From assembly GCF_001570425.1 (NCBI RefSeq), contig NZ_BCSX01000024.1:496001-560000 (forward strand): 64,000 nt of DNA, read 5' to 3'. Below are positions 41,421 through 50,584 of this stretch, piece by piece (the stretch's first letter is position 1; every line of letters starts with the position of its first letter). The notes beneath the pieces are model-generated. The model was given only the letters and a program-made list of their open reading frames with translations. It searched no databases and was not told the DNA's origin. This DNA is from Mycolicibacterium brisbanense. Its GTDB lineage: Bacteria; Actinomycetota; Actinomycetes; Mycobacteriales; Mycobacteriaceae. Both the position numbers and the translations under genes were made by a program.

Positions 41421-42425
41421 ATGACCCAGGTGCAGGGGAGGATCTGGCGAGCGGGCCGGGCAGTCGACGGTTTCACATTCGACGGGATATCCGACTGTCT
41501 GACAGATGAGAACGCCCTGATCTGGGCTGACATCTACGATCCGGATCACGACACACTGCGGGCGCTTGCCACCGAACTCGGGCTCAACACCTGGGCTGTC
41601 GAGGATGCCATGGCACCGATGGAACGCACGAAAGCGTCTGTGTACCACACACATACGTTCTTCACGGTGTACGCGGTGCACCTGAGGATCCCGACCGACG
41701 ACATCTCAAGCACACTCGTCAAGCACCGCATCTCAGCCTTCGTGCTGCCCCGCGGGCTCATCACCGTGCGACTGCCACCGGCTGAACCGGAACCCACGAA
41801 TTTCGACGCCGACGAGGTCTCACGGCGCTTCGACGAACTCGGCGGGCAACAGTACGGAGTCGGCGCACTCGTGCACGGCCTGCTCGACGTGGTGGTGGAC
41901 GGACATTTCGAGGCGGTCCAGGAACTCGACGACGCCATCGAATCGCTCGAGGACGAACTGTTCGACGACGGCGGCCCACAACGCGGTCTGCAGCGGCGCA
42001 CCTTCCGCCTGCGCAAGGATCTCGTCCAGCTGCGCCGTGTGGTCCTGCCGATGCGCGAAGTGGTCAGCACCATCCAGCATCGCCGCATGGATTCGCAGAT
42101 CTCACCCGAACTCGACCCGCTCTACGCCGACCTCTACGACCACGTGCTGCGGGTATCCGAGTGGACCGAGTCCCTGCGCGACATGGTCACCACGGTGTTC
42201 GAGACGAATCTGTCGCTGCAGGATGCCCGGCTCAACACCGTGATGAAAAAGCTCACCGGCTGGGCCGCGATCATCGCGGTCCCGACGGCCATCACCGGTT
42301 TTTACGGCCAGAACGTCGTGTATCCGGGCATCAACACCGTCGTGGGCTTCATCGCCAGCTCCACCCTGATCGTCGTGTTGGTGGTTCTGCTGTACGTGAT
42401 GTTCAAGCGCCGCGACTGGCTTTGA
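41421..42425 (+). CDS. corA: CorA-like divalent-metal channel
   Basis: A 334-residue CorA-family protein. The cytosolic domain ends in a long stalk helix; two C-terminal membrane helices follow (WAAIIAVPTAITGFYG, then VVGFIASSTLIVVLVVLLYV). The pore motif reads YGQN where typical Mg2+ channels have YGMN, an unusual change at the selectivity filter. The chain ends with the usual basic RRDWL. It may carry Mg2+, Co2+ or another divalent ion. ATG 41421 is chosen by comparison with family start; no strong ribosome site is seen. Confidence 0.85.
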   Translation: MTQVQGRIWRAGRAVDGFTFDGISDCLTDENALIWADIYDPDHDTLRALATELGLNTWAVEDAMAPMERTKASVYHTHTFFTVYAVHLRIPTDDISSTLVKHRISAFVLPRGLITVRLPPAEPEPTNFDADEVSRRFDELGGQQYGVGALVHGLLDVVVDGHFEAVQELDDAIESLEDELFDDGGPQRGLQRRTFRLRKDLVQLRRVVLPMREVVSTIQHRRMDSQISPELDPLYADLYDHVLRVSEWTESLRDMVTTVFETNLSLQDARLNTVMKKLTGWAAIIAVPTAITGFYGQNVVYPGINTVVGFIASSTLIVVLVVLLYVMFKRRDWL

Positions 42426-42537
42426 GACTTATCTCATAGCCTCACCCTTTTGGGGGATATTGGGAGTCAGGCCGAATTGAACGCCGCAGGTCAGAGATAG
42501 AACCCAAGGCCAAGAGCGCCGTTCACCCATGGAGGAC

Positions 42538-42603
42538 GTGAGAGGGACCCGAACTCAAATGCAAGACTCATCCATGCCCAATCAACAGATCGGACACAAG
42601 TAG
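42538..42603 (+). CDS. Upstream ORF coupled to pntA
   Basis: A 21-codon ORF beginning GTG at 42538 (or ATG 42529 in frame), with GGAGGA just before it, and ending with TAG at 42601-42603 directly before the pntA ATG. The pntA ATG itself has no good ribosome site, so ribosomes finishing this ORF may reinitiate there. The peptide (MRGTRTQMQDSSMPNQQIGH...) is unremarkable. Confidence 0.5.
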   Translation: MRGTRTQMQDSSMPNQQIGHK

Positions 42604-44139
42604 ATGATCATCGGGATTCCGCGCGAGTCTCAACCGGGAGAAACGCGCGTCGCTGCCACACCGCAGACTGTCGGACAGATTACCAAGCTCGGCTATACCG
42701 TCGTCGTCGAATCCGGCGCCGGGTTGACCTCGAGCTTCGCCGACAGTGCCTATGTAGCTGCCGGCGCCGAGATCGGCTCGTTCGAGCAGGTATGGGCAGC
42801 GGACGTGGTGTTGAAGGTCAATGCGCCCGCCGACGACGAGATCGCTGCGCTGCGCGACGGCGCCACCCTGGTGGCCCTGATATCTCCGGCCCTGCGACCC
42901 GAGCTCGTCGAGAAGCTCGGCACGCGCCGCATCACCGTGTTGGCCATGGACGCGGTGCCGCGTATCTCGCGGGCCCAGTCCCTCGACGTGCTGTCCTCGA
43001 TGGCCAACATCGCCGGATACCGCGCAGTGATCGAAGCCGCCCACGAGTTCGGCCGGTTCTTCACCGGTCAGGTGACCGCGGCGGGCAAGGTGCCCCCGGC
43101 CAAGGTGCTCGTGGTGGGTGCCGGGGTCGCCGGTCTGGCTGCCATCGGCGCCGCGGGCAGTCTGGGCGCCATCGTGCGCGCCACCGACCCCCGCCCGGAG
43201 GTCGCCGACCAGGTCGCGTCCCTGGGAGGGGAATACCTCGCGGTGGATCCGGAGGCCGCCGAGGTGTCGACCACCGGCTACGCCAAAGAGATGGGTGAGG
43301 ACTACAAGGCCCGCGAAGCACAGCTGTATGCCGAGCAGTGCAAGGACGTCGACATCATCATCACCACCGCACTGATCCCCGGTAGGCCCGCACCCCGCAT
43401 CATCACCGCCGACATGGTCGCGTCGATGAAATCGGGCAGCGTGATCGTCGACATGGCCGCGGCCAACGGCGGCAACGTCGAAGGCACCGTCAAGGACAAG
43501 GCGATCGTGACCGACAACGGTGTGACGATCATCGGCTACACCGATCTGGCCGGCCGGCTGCCCGCGCAGGCCTCCCAGCTGTACGGCACCAACCTGGTGA
43601 ACCTGCTCAAGCTGCTCACGCCCGAGAAGGACGGCAAGCTCATCCTGGATTTCGACGACGTGGTGCAGCGGTCGGTGACCGTGGTGCGCGACGGCGAGAT
43701 CACCTGGCCACCGCCCCCGGTGCAGGTGTCCGCCGCGCCGGTCGCCAAGCCGGCCGCCGAAGCCCCCGCCGTCAAGCCGGAGAAGCAGCCGATGTCGACC
43801 GGGCGCCGGCTCGGGGTGACGTTCGCCGTCGCCGCCGCGGTCTTCGCGCTGATCGCGATTTCTCCGAGCGCTCTGCAGGTGCACCTGACCGTGTTCGCGC
43901 TGGCGATCGTGATCGGCTACTACGTGATCGGCAATGTGCACCACGCGCTGCACACCCCGCTGATGTCGGTGACCAACGCGATCTCGGGAATCATCGTCGT
44001 CGGGGCGCTGCTGCAGATCGGCCAGCACAATGTCCCGGTCACCGTGCTGGCCTGCCTGGCGATCCTGCTCGCCAGCATCAACGTCTTCGGCGGTTTCGCG
44101 GTGACCCGCCGCATGCTCGCGATGTTCTCCCGCAGCTAG
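42604..44139 (+). CDS. pntA: NAD(P) transhydrogenase alpha subunit, fused PntA
   Basis: A 511-residue subunit of the proton-pumping transhydrogenase. Residues 1-375 are the NAD-binding domain I ([40 protein letters not shown]). An Ala/Pro linker follows, then four membrane helices (about 395-505; [20 protein letters not shown]). The full-length E. coli-type arrangement differs from M. tuberculosis, where the alpha subunit is split into PntAa and PntAb and domain I is of another subtype. With PntB it makes NADPH from NADH at the expense of the proton gradient. An ORF ending at the base before its ATG may couple translation. Confidence 0.95.
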   Translation: MIIGIPRESQPGETRVAATPQTVGQITKLGYTVVVESGAGLTSSFADSAYVAAGAEIGSFEQVWAADVVLKVNAPADDEIAALRDGATLVALISPALRPELVEKLGTRRITVLAMDAVPRISRAQSLDVLSSMANIAGYRAVIEAAHEFGRFFTGQVTAAGKVPPAKVLVVGAGVAGLAAIGAAGSLGAIVRATDPRPEVADQVASLGGEYLAVDPEAAEVSTTGYAKEMGEDYKAREAQLYAEQCKDVDIIITTALIPGRPAPRIITADMVASMKSGSVIVDMAAANGGNVEGTVKDKAIVTDNGVTIIGYTDLAGRLPAQASQLYGTNLVNLLKLLTPEKDGKLILDFDDVVQRSVTVVRDGEITWPPPPVQVSAAPVAKPAAEAPAVKPEKQPMSTGRRLGVTFAVAAAVFALIAISPSALQVHLTVFALAIVIGYYVIGNVHHALHTPLMSVTNAISGIIVVGALLQIGQHNVPVTVLACLAILLASINVFGGFAVTRRMLAMFSRS

Positions 44140-44178
44140 CGCCTGCGCCCCCAACAAAGACTTCTCCGAACGGATTCC

Positions 44179-45618
44179 ATGTTCACCTTAGAAAACGTCG
44201 CATCCGCGGCCTACGTCATAGCGGCACTACTGTTCATCCTCGCCCTGGCCGGCCTGTCCAAACATGAAACCTCAAGGGCCGGAAACACATTCGGCATCGT
44301 CGGCATGGCCGTCGCGCTGATCGCGACCATCGCACTGGCGCTGGACCGCAAGATCGAACCCCTGGGGCTGGCCCTGCTGATCGGCGCCATGATCGTCGGC
44401 GCGGCAATCGGACTGTGGCGCGCCAGGGTGGTCGAGATGACGGGCATGCCCGAACTGATCGCCCTGCTGCACAGCTTCGTCGGCCTGGCCGCCGTGCTGG
44501 TCGGCTGGAACGGCTACCTGCACGTCGAGAACAACCTCGCCGGCGCCGAGGCCGCGCATCTCAACGCCGAGGGCATGCTCGGCATCCACTCCGCCGAGGT
44601 GTTCGTCGGCGTCTTCATCGGTGCGGTGACCTTCACCGGCTCGATCGTGGCCAACCTCAAGCTGTCGGCCCGGATCAAGTCCGCGCCGCTGATGCTGCCC
44701 GGCAAGAACTTCCTCAACATCGGCGCGCTGGTCGCGTTCTTCGTGCTGACCGTGTGGTTCGTCATCGAGCCACACCTGTGGCTGCTGGCCGTGGTGACCG
44801 CGCTGGCCCTGCTACTGGGTTGGCACCTGGTGGCCTCCATCGGCGGCGGCGACATGCCCGTGGTGGTGTCGATGCTCAACAGCTACTCCGGGTGGGCCGC
44901 GGCGGCGTCGGGCTTCCTGCTGTCCAACGACCTGTTGATCATCACCGGCGCGCTCGTCGGCTCCTCCGGTGCGTACCTGTCCTACATCATGTGCAAGGCC
45001 ATGAACCGGTCGTTCATCTCCGTCATCGCCGGCGGTTTCGGCATCGAGGCGGGCCCGGCCGAGGACAAGGACTACGGCGAGCACCGCGAGATCACCGCCG
45101 AAGGCGCCGCCGAGCTGCTCGCCCACGCCGACTCGGTGATCATCACGCCGGGCTACGGCATGGCCGTGGCGCAGGCCCAGTACGGGGTGGCCGACCTGAC
45201 CCGCAAGCTGCGTGAGCATGGCGTCAACGTCCGCTTCGGTATCCATCCCGTCGCCGGCCGCCTGCCCGGTCACATGAACGTGCTGCTGGCCGAGGCCAAG
45301 GTGCCCTACGACATCGTGCTGGAGATGGACGAGATCAACGACGACTTCGACGGCACCTCCGTCGTGCTCGTCATCGGCGCCAACGACACCGTCAACCCCG
45401 CCGCGGCCGAGGATCCGGGCAGCCCGATCGCCGGTATGCCCGTGCTCACGGTGTGGAACGCCGACAACGTCATCGTGTTCAAACGCTCCATGGCCTCCGG
45501 CTACGCCGGCGTGCAGAACCCGCTGTTCTTCCGCGAGAACACGCAGATGCTCTTCGGCGACGCCCGCGACCGCGTCAACGACATCCTCGCCGCCTTGCCC
45601 GCCGCGGAACGCGTATAA
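44179..45618 (+). CDS. pntB: NAD(P) transhydrogenase beta subunit PntB
   Basis: A 479-residue membrane subunit. About nine helices fill residues 1-265, followed by the NADP-binding domain III with the loop [15 protein letters not shown] (about 323-337), [20 protein letters not shown] and the NADP-site [15 protein letters not shown]. It lies 39 bp after pntA on the same strand. Complete and of usual length. Confidence 0.96.
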   Translation: MFTLENVASAAYVIAALLFILALAGLSKHETSRAGNTFGIVGMAVALIATIALALDRKIEPLGLALLIGAMIVGAAIGLWRARVVEMTGMPELIALLHSFVGLAAVLVGWNGYLHVENNLAGAEAAHLNAEGMLGIHSAEVFVGVFIGAVTFTGSIVANLKLSARIKSAPLMLPGKNFLNIGALVAFFVLTVWFVIEPHLWLLAVVTALALLLGWHLVASIGGGDMPVVVSMLNSYSGWAAAASGFLLSNDLLIITGALVGSSGAYLSYIMCKAMNRSFISVIAGGFGIEAGPAEDKDYGEHREITAEGAAELLAHADSVIITPGYGMAVAQAQYGVADLTRKLREHGVNVRFGIHPVAGRLPGHMNVLLAEAKVPYDIVLEMDEINDDFDGTSVVLVIGANDTVNPAAAEDPGSPIAGMPVLTVWNADNVIVFKRSMASGYAGVQNPLFFRENTQMLFGDARDRVNDILAALPAAERV

Positions 45619-45644
45619 GCCCGTCGAAACTAGGATGTGCAAGT

Positions 45645-46781
45645 ATGCCGGTGGACCGCTTACTGCCATCCGATGAGTCACGTGAGCTCATCGCCCTGAC
45701 CTGCGATATCGCGGACAAGGTGCTCGACCCGATCGTCGACGAACACGAGCGGGACGAGAAGTATCCGGAAGGGGTCTTCGCCCAGCTGGGGCAGGCAGGT
45801 CTGTTGAGCCTGCCCCAGCCCGAGGAGTGGGGCGGCGGCGGTCAGACCTACGAGGTGTACCTGCAGGTGCTCGAGGAGATCGCCGCCCGCTGGGCCGCCG
45901 TCGCCGTGGCGGTCAGCGTGCACAGCCTGTCGTCGCATCCGCTGTTGGCGTACGGCACCGACGAGCAGAAGCAGCGCTGGCTGCCCGGCATGCTGTCGGG
46001 CAGCCAGATCGGTGCCTACAGCCTGTCGGAGCCCCAGGCGGGATCGGATGCCGCTGCGTTGCGCTGCTCGGCGACGCGGTCCGGTGACGGCTACGTGCTC
46101 AACGGGTCCAAAGCGTGGATCACCCACGGCGGCAAGGCGGACTTCTACACGTTGTTCGCGCGCACCGGGGAAGGTTCCCGCGGAGTGTCGTGCTTCCTGG
46201 TGCCCGGGAATCTCGACGGTCTGACCTTCGGCAAGCCCGAGGAAAAGATGGGCCTGCACGCCGTGCCCACCACATCGGCGTTCTACGACAACGCACTGCT
46301 CAACGCCGACCGGCTCATCGGCTCTGAGGGCCAGGGCCTGTCGATCGCGTTCTCGGCCCTGGACTCGGGCCGGCTCGGTATCGCGGCGGTGGCGGTCGGC
46401 ATCGCGCAGGCTGCGCTGAACGAGGCCGTGCGCTACGCCAACGAGCGGACGACGTTCGGGCGCAAGATCATCGACCACCAGGGCCTGGGATTCCTGCTGG
46501 CCGACATGGCTGCCGCGGTGGTCAGCGCCAGGGCCACCTACCTGGACGCCGCCCGTCGCCGTGATGCCGGCCTGACGTATTCGACACATGCCAGCGTGGC
46601 CAAGCTGATCGCGACCGACGCTGCGATGAAGGTCACCACCGATGCCGTGCAGGTGTTCGGCGGCGCGGGCTACACCCGCGACTACCGCGTTGAGCGGTTC
46701 ATGCGGGAAGCGAAGATCACGCAGATCTTCGAAGGCACCAACCAGATCCAGCGGATGGTGATCGCGCGGGCTATGGGGTAG
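45645..46781 (+). CDS. Acyl-CoA dehydrogenase (FadE family)
   Basis: A 378-residue FAD-dependent acyl-CoA dehydrogenase of the short/branched-chain type. GAYSLSEPQAGSDAAAL and LNGSKAWITHGG form the FAD/substrate region; RTTFGRKIIDHQGLGF and VFGGAGYTRDYRVERFMRE are conserved helices; the catalytic base is the Glu of IFEGTNQIQRMVIAR. It begins 26 bp after pntB and may be in the same transcript. Substrate chain length cannot be fixed. It is followed by the IS607-type element. Confidence 0.92.
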   Translation: MPVDRLLPSDESRELIALTCDIADKVLDPIVDEHERDEKYPEGVFAQLGQAGLLSLPQPEEWGGGGQTYEVYLQVLEEIAARWAAVAVAVSVHSLSSHPLLAYGTDEQKQRWLPGMLSGSQIGAYSLSEPQAGSDAAALRCSATRSGDGYVLNGSKAWITHGGKADFYTLFARTGEGSRGVSCFLVPGNLDGLTFGKPEEKMGLHAVPTTSAFYDNALLNADRLIGSEGQGLSIAFSALDSGRLGIAAVAVGIAQAALNEAVRYANERTTFGRKIIDHQGLGFLLADMAAAVVSARATYLDAARRRDAGLTYSTHASVAKLIATDAAMKVTTDAVQVFGGAGYTRDYRVERFMREAKITQIFEGTNQIQRMVIARAMG

Positions 46782-46837
46782 CGAACTGTTCGATGTTGTG
46801 TGAGTAGATGTGATCGAATGTGTGTTTCATTGAGTGT

Positions 46838-47409
46838 GTGAAGTTGTCTGAGTGGGCGCGCGCGGATGGTGTGTATCCGCAGACTGCGTACCGGTGGTTT
46901 CGTGAGGACCGGATGCCGGTGCCGGCTCGCCGCTTGGAGTCGGGGACGATCTGGGTCGATGCGCCAGAGTCCGGGGAATCCGGTCGCAGGGTCGTCTATG
47001 CGCGGGTGTCCTGACATGTTCAACGGCGGATCTGGAACGGCAGGTTGCACGATTGGCGCACTGGGCTACCTCGAATGGCCATGTGGTCGGCGAGGTGGGG
47101 TCGGGCGTGAACGGCACGCGGCCGAAGTTGCGCAGGATTCTGTCGGACCGGTCTGCTTTGGTGGTGGTCGTGGAGCATCGGGACCGGTTGGCGCGCTTCG
47201 GGGTGGAGCATCTCGAAGCCGCGTTGTCCGCCCAGGGCCGCGGGATCATGGTTGCCGATCAGGGTGAGACTGTCGATGATCTGGTGTGCGACATGATCGA
47301 GGTGCTGACTTCGATGTGTGCGCGCCTGTATGGGCGCCACGGGGCGCGCAACCCGGGAATGCGGGCAGTGACCGCCACCAAAGGGGCCGAGGTGGTTGTT
47401 GGTGGCTAG
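46838..47409 (+). pseudogene. IS607 serine recombinase TnpA, frameshifted
   Basis: Frame 1 from GTG 46838 encodes the MerR-like DNA-binding head (LSEWARADGVYPQTAYRWFR) and the start of the resolvase domain RVVYARVS, then stops at TGA 47012-47014, immediately after the catalytic Ser. The rest continues in another frame as STADLERQVARLAHWATSNG ... VVVVEHRDRLARFG ... MIEVLTSMCARLYGRHGARN up to 47409. A single indel near 47012 explains this. The recombinase is dead unless the ribosome shifts frame. Confidence 0.82.
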
Positions 47410-48871
47410 GTTCGAGATCCCCGAGGGGTGGACGGCGCAGGGGTATCGGTTCGCGTTGGATCCGACACCAACACAGTTGCGCGAGTTGGCTTCTCATGCT
47501 GGTGCGGCGCGTTTCGCGCACAATCACATGTTGGCGTTGGTGAAGGCCGTGATGGATCAGCGGGCCGCTGAGCGTAGCTACGGCATCGGCGAAGCAGAGT
47601 TGACGCCGGTGCTGGGGTGGTCGTTGCCGGCGCTGCGCAAGGTGTGGAATCAGCGCAAGGCCTGGTGTGCGCCGTGGTGGGGTGAGAACTCGAAGGAGGC
47701 CTACAACACCGGTTTGGACGGACTATCGCGGGGCCTGGAGGCGTGGTCGAAGTCTCGTACCGGTGAGCGGAAAGGTCGGATGGTCGGGTTCCCGCGGTTT
47801 AAGTCGGCTCGGGCAACGCGCTCGGTGCGGTTCACCACCGGGGCCATTCGGATCGAGGCGGACCGCCGCCACGTCACCCTGCCGCGGCTGGGTGCGGTCC
47901 GCACGCACGAATCGACCCGCAAGCTGGCCCGTCGGATCGAGGCCGGGTCGGCGCGGATCTTGTCGGCCACTGTGCGTCAGGACAGCGCCGGGCGCTGGTA
48001 TTGCGCGCTGCAGGTGATCGTTGAAGCCAAGACGCGGCCGGCACACGCCCGACGGGCAGTGCATCCGGTCATCGGCGTCGATGTCGGGGTGAAGGCCGAC
48101 AGTCTGCTGGTGGTCGCGACCCCGGACGGGATGGAGGTCGAGCGCATCCGGGCGCCGAAGTCGTTGAGCGCCGCGCAAGCTCGGTTGCGGGCCTTGCAGC
48201 GCCGAGCCGCCCGCCAGCACGGTCGGTATGACTCGCAGACCCGCAGCCCTCAGCAGCCGTCGAAGCGGTGGCGGCGCACCCAGGCCCGGATCGGCCGCAC
48301 ACATGCCCACGTCGCGGCGGTGCGCCGTGACGTGCTGCACAAGGCCACCACTGTCCTGGCCCAGCAGCACGATGTGGTGGTGGTGGTGGAAACCTTGAAC
48401 GCGGCCGGAATGCGCGCTAAAGGAGGCGCCCGCAAGCGGGGCCTCAATCGTGCACTGGCTGATGCCGCACTGGCTGAAGTGCGGCGCATGCTCGGTTACA
48501 AAACTCGTTGGTATGGCAGCCATCTGGTGGAGGCCGACCGGTTCTACCCGTCGTCGAAGCTGTGCACGGCTTGTGGGAGGCGAAAGTCAAACCTCACGCT
48601 GGCCGATCGGATCTTCGAATGCGACGACGCCGAATGCGGTATGCGGATCGATCGTGATCTGGGTGCTGCGATCAATCTCGCCCGACTCGGCGTACCCACA
48701 CCTGTGGGTGAACAGAGTCCCGCCGGGAGTGGCCCGGTGGCAGGACGTGGAGCCACGCATGAGACCGACCCCGCGCCAGCGGGCGACGCAGCCGGCGATG
48801 AAACGTCAACCCCGCACCACCAGACGGTGGATCAGACGGGGACCGCCTCACCGCAAGGCGAGGCTGCCTGA
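47402..48871 (+). CDS. tnpB: TnpB RNA-guided nuclease
   Basis: A 489-residue TnpB. The RuvC residues are all present: Asp in VIGVDVGVKADS, Glu in VVVVETLNAAGM and Asp in CGMRIDRDLGAAINLAR. The zinc knuckle is LCTACGRRKSNLTLADRIFE with the second pair in CDDAECG. The last 55 residues after the RuvC core are Pro/Thr/Gly-rich; in known elements this 3' part of the gene also encodes the guide RNA (omega RNA). GTG 47402 is chosen; a TTG at 47396 is also possible. It overlaps the recombinase remnant by 8 bp. All catalytic parts look intact. Confidence 0.92.
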   Translation: MARFEIPEGWTAQGYRFALDPTPTQLRELASHAGAARFAHNHMLALVKAVMDQRAAERSYGIGEAELTPVLGWSLPALRKVWNQRKAWCAPWWGENSKEAYNTGLDGLSRGLEAWSKSRTGERKGRMVGFPRFKSARATRSVRFTTGAIRIEADRRHVTLPRLGAVRTHESTRKLARRIEAGSARILSATVRQDSAGRWYCALQVIVEAKTRPAHARRAVHPVIGVDVGVKADSLLVVATPDGMEVERIRAPKSLSAAQARLRALQRRAARQHGRYDSQTRSPQQPSKRWRRTQARIGRTHAHVAAVRRDVLHKATTVLAQQHDVVVVVETLNAAGMRAKGGARKRGLNRALADAALAEVRRMLGYKTRWYGSHLVEADRFYPSSKLCTACGRRKSNLTLADRIFECDDAECGMRIDRDLGAAINLARLGVPTPVGEQSPAGSGPVAGRGATHETDPAPAGDAAGDETSTPHHQTVDQTGTASPQGEAA

Positions 48872-48966
48872 TGAACAAGCGAACTCACATTCGCCCACCA
48901 AAAGGCAACGGTCCTGACAGGCCGCATAATGGCAAATGGCAGGTGACCCCATAATGACTGGCGACT
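48872..48966 (+). other. 3' flank of tnpB, candidate omega-RNA end
   Basis: A 95-bp stretch from the tnpB stop to the LCP gene. The right end of the IS607 element must lie here and the omega RNA, if made, would end at it. It contains GGCAAATGGCAGG near 48931 but no clear hairpin. It probably also contains the LCP promoter or what the element left of it. Confidence 0.35.
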
Positions 48967-50580
48967 ATGACACAACCCGCACATGCGTACCCTCCGGCTC
49001 GGCACCGGATGGGCAGCCGCGCCCCGCGCCGCGGCCTTCGCGTTGCCCGCAGGGTTGCCGTCAGCCTGGCCGCGACGGCCGTATTGGCAGGTACCGGCAT
49101 GGGCTGGGCCGGCTATCGCGGAGCGCTCAACGGCATCACCACGTCCAATGCACTCGCGGGTGGTCCCGCGTCGTCGGGTAACACCCAGAACATCCTCATC
49201 ATGGGGCTGGACAGCCGGCTCGATCAGCACGGCAACCCGCTCCCACAGGACATCTACGACGCACTGCATGCCGGCGACGAGACGGTGGGCGGCTACAACT
49301 CCAACGTGCTGATCGTCGTCCACCTCCCGGGCGACGGAGGCCCGGCCACCGCGTTCTCCATCCCCCGCGACGACTACGTGCAGCTCGCCGGGTGCCCCAG
49401 CGGCACCTGCAAGGGCAAGGTCAAGCAGGCCTACGGGCTGGCCTACCAGCACGCGATGGACAACATGGAGTCGGACTCCGACAACGCAGCCATCCACGAG
49501 CAGCAGGCCCGCGAGGCCGGGCGCAAGGCCGAGATCGCGACGGTGCGCAATCTGTTGGGCATCCCGATCGACCACTTCGTCGAGGTCACGCTCGGCGCGT
49601 TCTTCCAGATCGCCAAGGCCGTCGAACCGATCACCGTGTGCCTCAACGCCGATACCTCCGACCCGTACTCGGGGGCCAACTTCCACAAGGGCGTGCAGGA
49701 GATCGACGCCGCGCAGGCGATGGCGTTCGTCCGGCAGCGCCGCGACGTCAACGACGAGAACTTCACCGACCTGGACCGCACCCGTCGTCAGCAGGCCTTC
49801 ATCGCCGCCCTGGTGTCCGCGCTGAGCCACGGCGGCGGGCTCAGCAACGCCAGCACGCTGCGCAACCTGCTGAACGTGGCCAAGCAGAACGTGGCCCTGG
49901 ACTCAGGGTTCGACCTCGCCGAATTCACCAAGCGCGCATCGGCTCTCACCGATCATCCGCCGTCGCTGTACACCTTGCCGATCAAGGAGTTCGGGCAGGA
50001 TTCGCTCGGCGAGGACGTCAACATCATCGACGTCCCCACCGTCCGCAAGATCGTGCACGACCTGGTCTCCGGCTCCGACTCCGCCTCGGCACCCACGAGC
50101 ACGCCGGCGAAGGAGTCGACGCTCAACGGCCACGGCGCAGTGCTCAACGTGATCAACGCGTCGTCCTTCAACGGACTGGCCACACATCTCGAATCTACCT
50201 TCGCGGCAAAGGGATTCACAGAAGGCCAGGTGGGTGACGCATCGGCGCTGTCGGCCACCACCACCGTCGAATACGGGCAGGGCGCCGACAAGGCAGGCCA
50301 TGCCCTGGCCGAGGAACTGGGGCTGACGGCAGAGCCGTCCACCGGCGTCGCCCCCGGCGCTGTGCAATTGACCATCGGAACCGACTTTCCCGCAGACGAT
50401 TACGCCGACCGCAATACCGATGCGCTGTCGAGCAGCGAGACGACGTCGTCGACAACCACCACATCGACCACCGTCAGCGCCCCGGTGACCACCGTCGCCG
50501 CCACCGCGACCGGCAGCTACACGCCCGCGCCCACGGATCTGACCCAGATGAAGGTCTCCGGCATTCCGTGTGTGAAATAG
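48967..50580 (+). CDS. LytR-CpsA-Psr (LCP) cell-wall ligase with LytR_C domain
   Basis: A 537-residue membrane-anchored protein. A basic N-terminus and one helix (VAVSLAATAVLAGTGMGWAG, about 27-48) precede the LCP domain: NILIMGLDSR, SNVLIVVHLPG, FSIPRDDYV and the end VRQRRDVNDENFTDLDRTRRQQ. A LytR_C domain follows (NVINASSFNGLATHLESTFA), then a Ser/Thr-rich tail. LCP proteins join arabinogalactan to peptidoglycan in mycobacteria. The insert with four acidic residues in MESDSDNAAIHEQQ is typical of mycobacterial members. The IS607 element lies just upstream and may affect its promoter. Confidence 0.92.
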   Translation: MTQPAHAYPPARHRMGSRAPRRGLRVARRVAVSLAATAVLAGTGMGWAGYRGALNGITTSNALAGGPASSGNTQNILIMGLDSRLDQHGNPLPQDIYDALHAGDETVGGYNSNVLIVVHLPGDGGPATAFSIPRDDYVQLAGCPSGTCKGKVKQAYGLAYQHAMDNMESDSDNAAIHEQQAREAGRKAEIATVRNLLGIPIDHFVEVTLGAFFQIAKAVEPITVCLNADTSDPYSGANFHKGVQEIDAAQAMAFVRQRRDVNDENFTDLDRTRRQQAFIAALVSALSHGGGLSNASTLRNLLNVAKQNVALDSGFDLAEFTKRASALTDHPPSLYTLPIKEFGQDSLGEDVNIIDVPTVRKIVHDLVSGSDSASAPTSTPAKESTLNGHGAVLNVINASSFNGLATHLESTFAAKGFTEGQVGDASALSATTTVEYGQGADKAGHALAEELGLTAEPSTGVAPGAVQLTIGTDFPADDYADRNTDALSSSETTSSTTTTSTTVSAPVTTVAATATGSYTPAPTDLTQMKVSGIPCVK

Positions 50581-50584
50581 GTTG

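Larger units (their letters stand above)
46838..48871 (+). mobile_element. IS607-type element (tnpA pseudogene plus tnpB)
   Basis: Gene content tnpA (serine recombinase with MerR-like head) then overlapping tnpB is that of the IS607 family. The borders are not sharp because IS607 elements have no terminal inverted repeats or target duplications; the element probably spans from about 46790 to about 48950, between the acyl-CoA dehydrogenase and the LCP gene. The coordinates given are those of the coding part. Confidence 0.8.

Noticed and set aside
42568..44157. 529-codon open frame on the minus strand opposite pntA
   Set aside because: Translation is His/Gly/Asp-rich without motifs; pntA on the other strand is certain.
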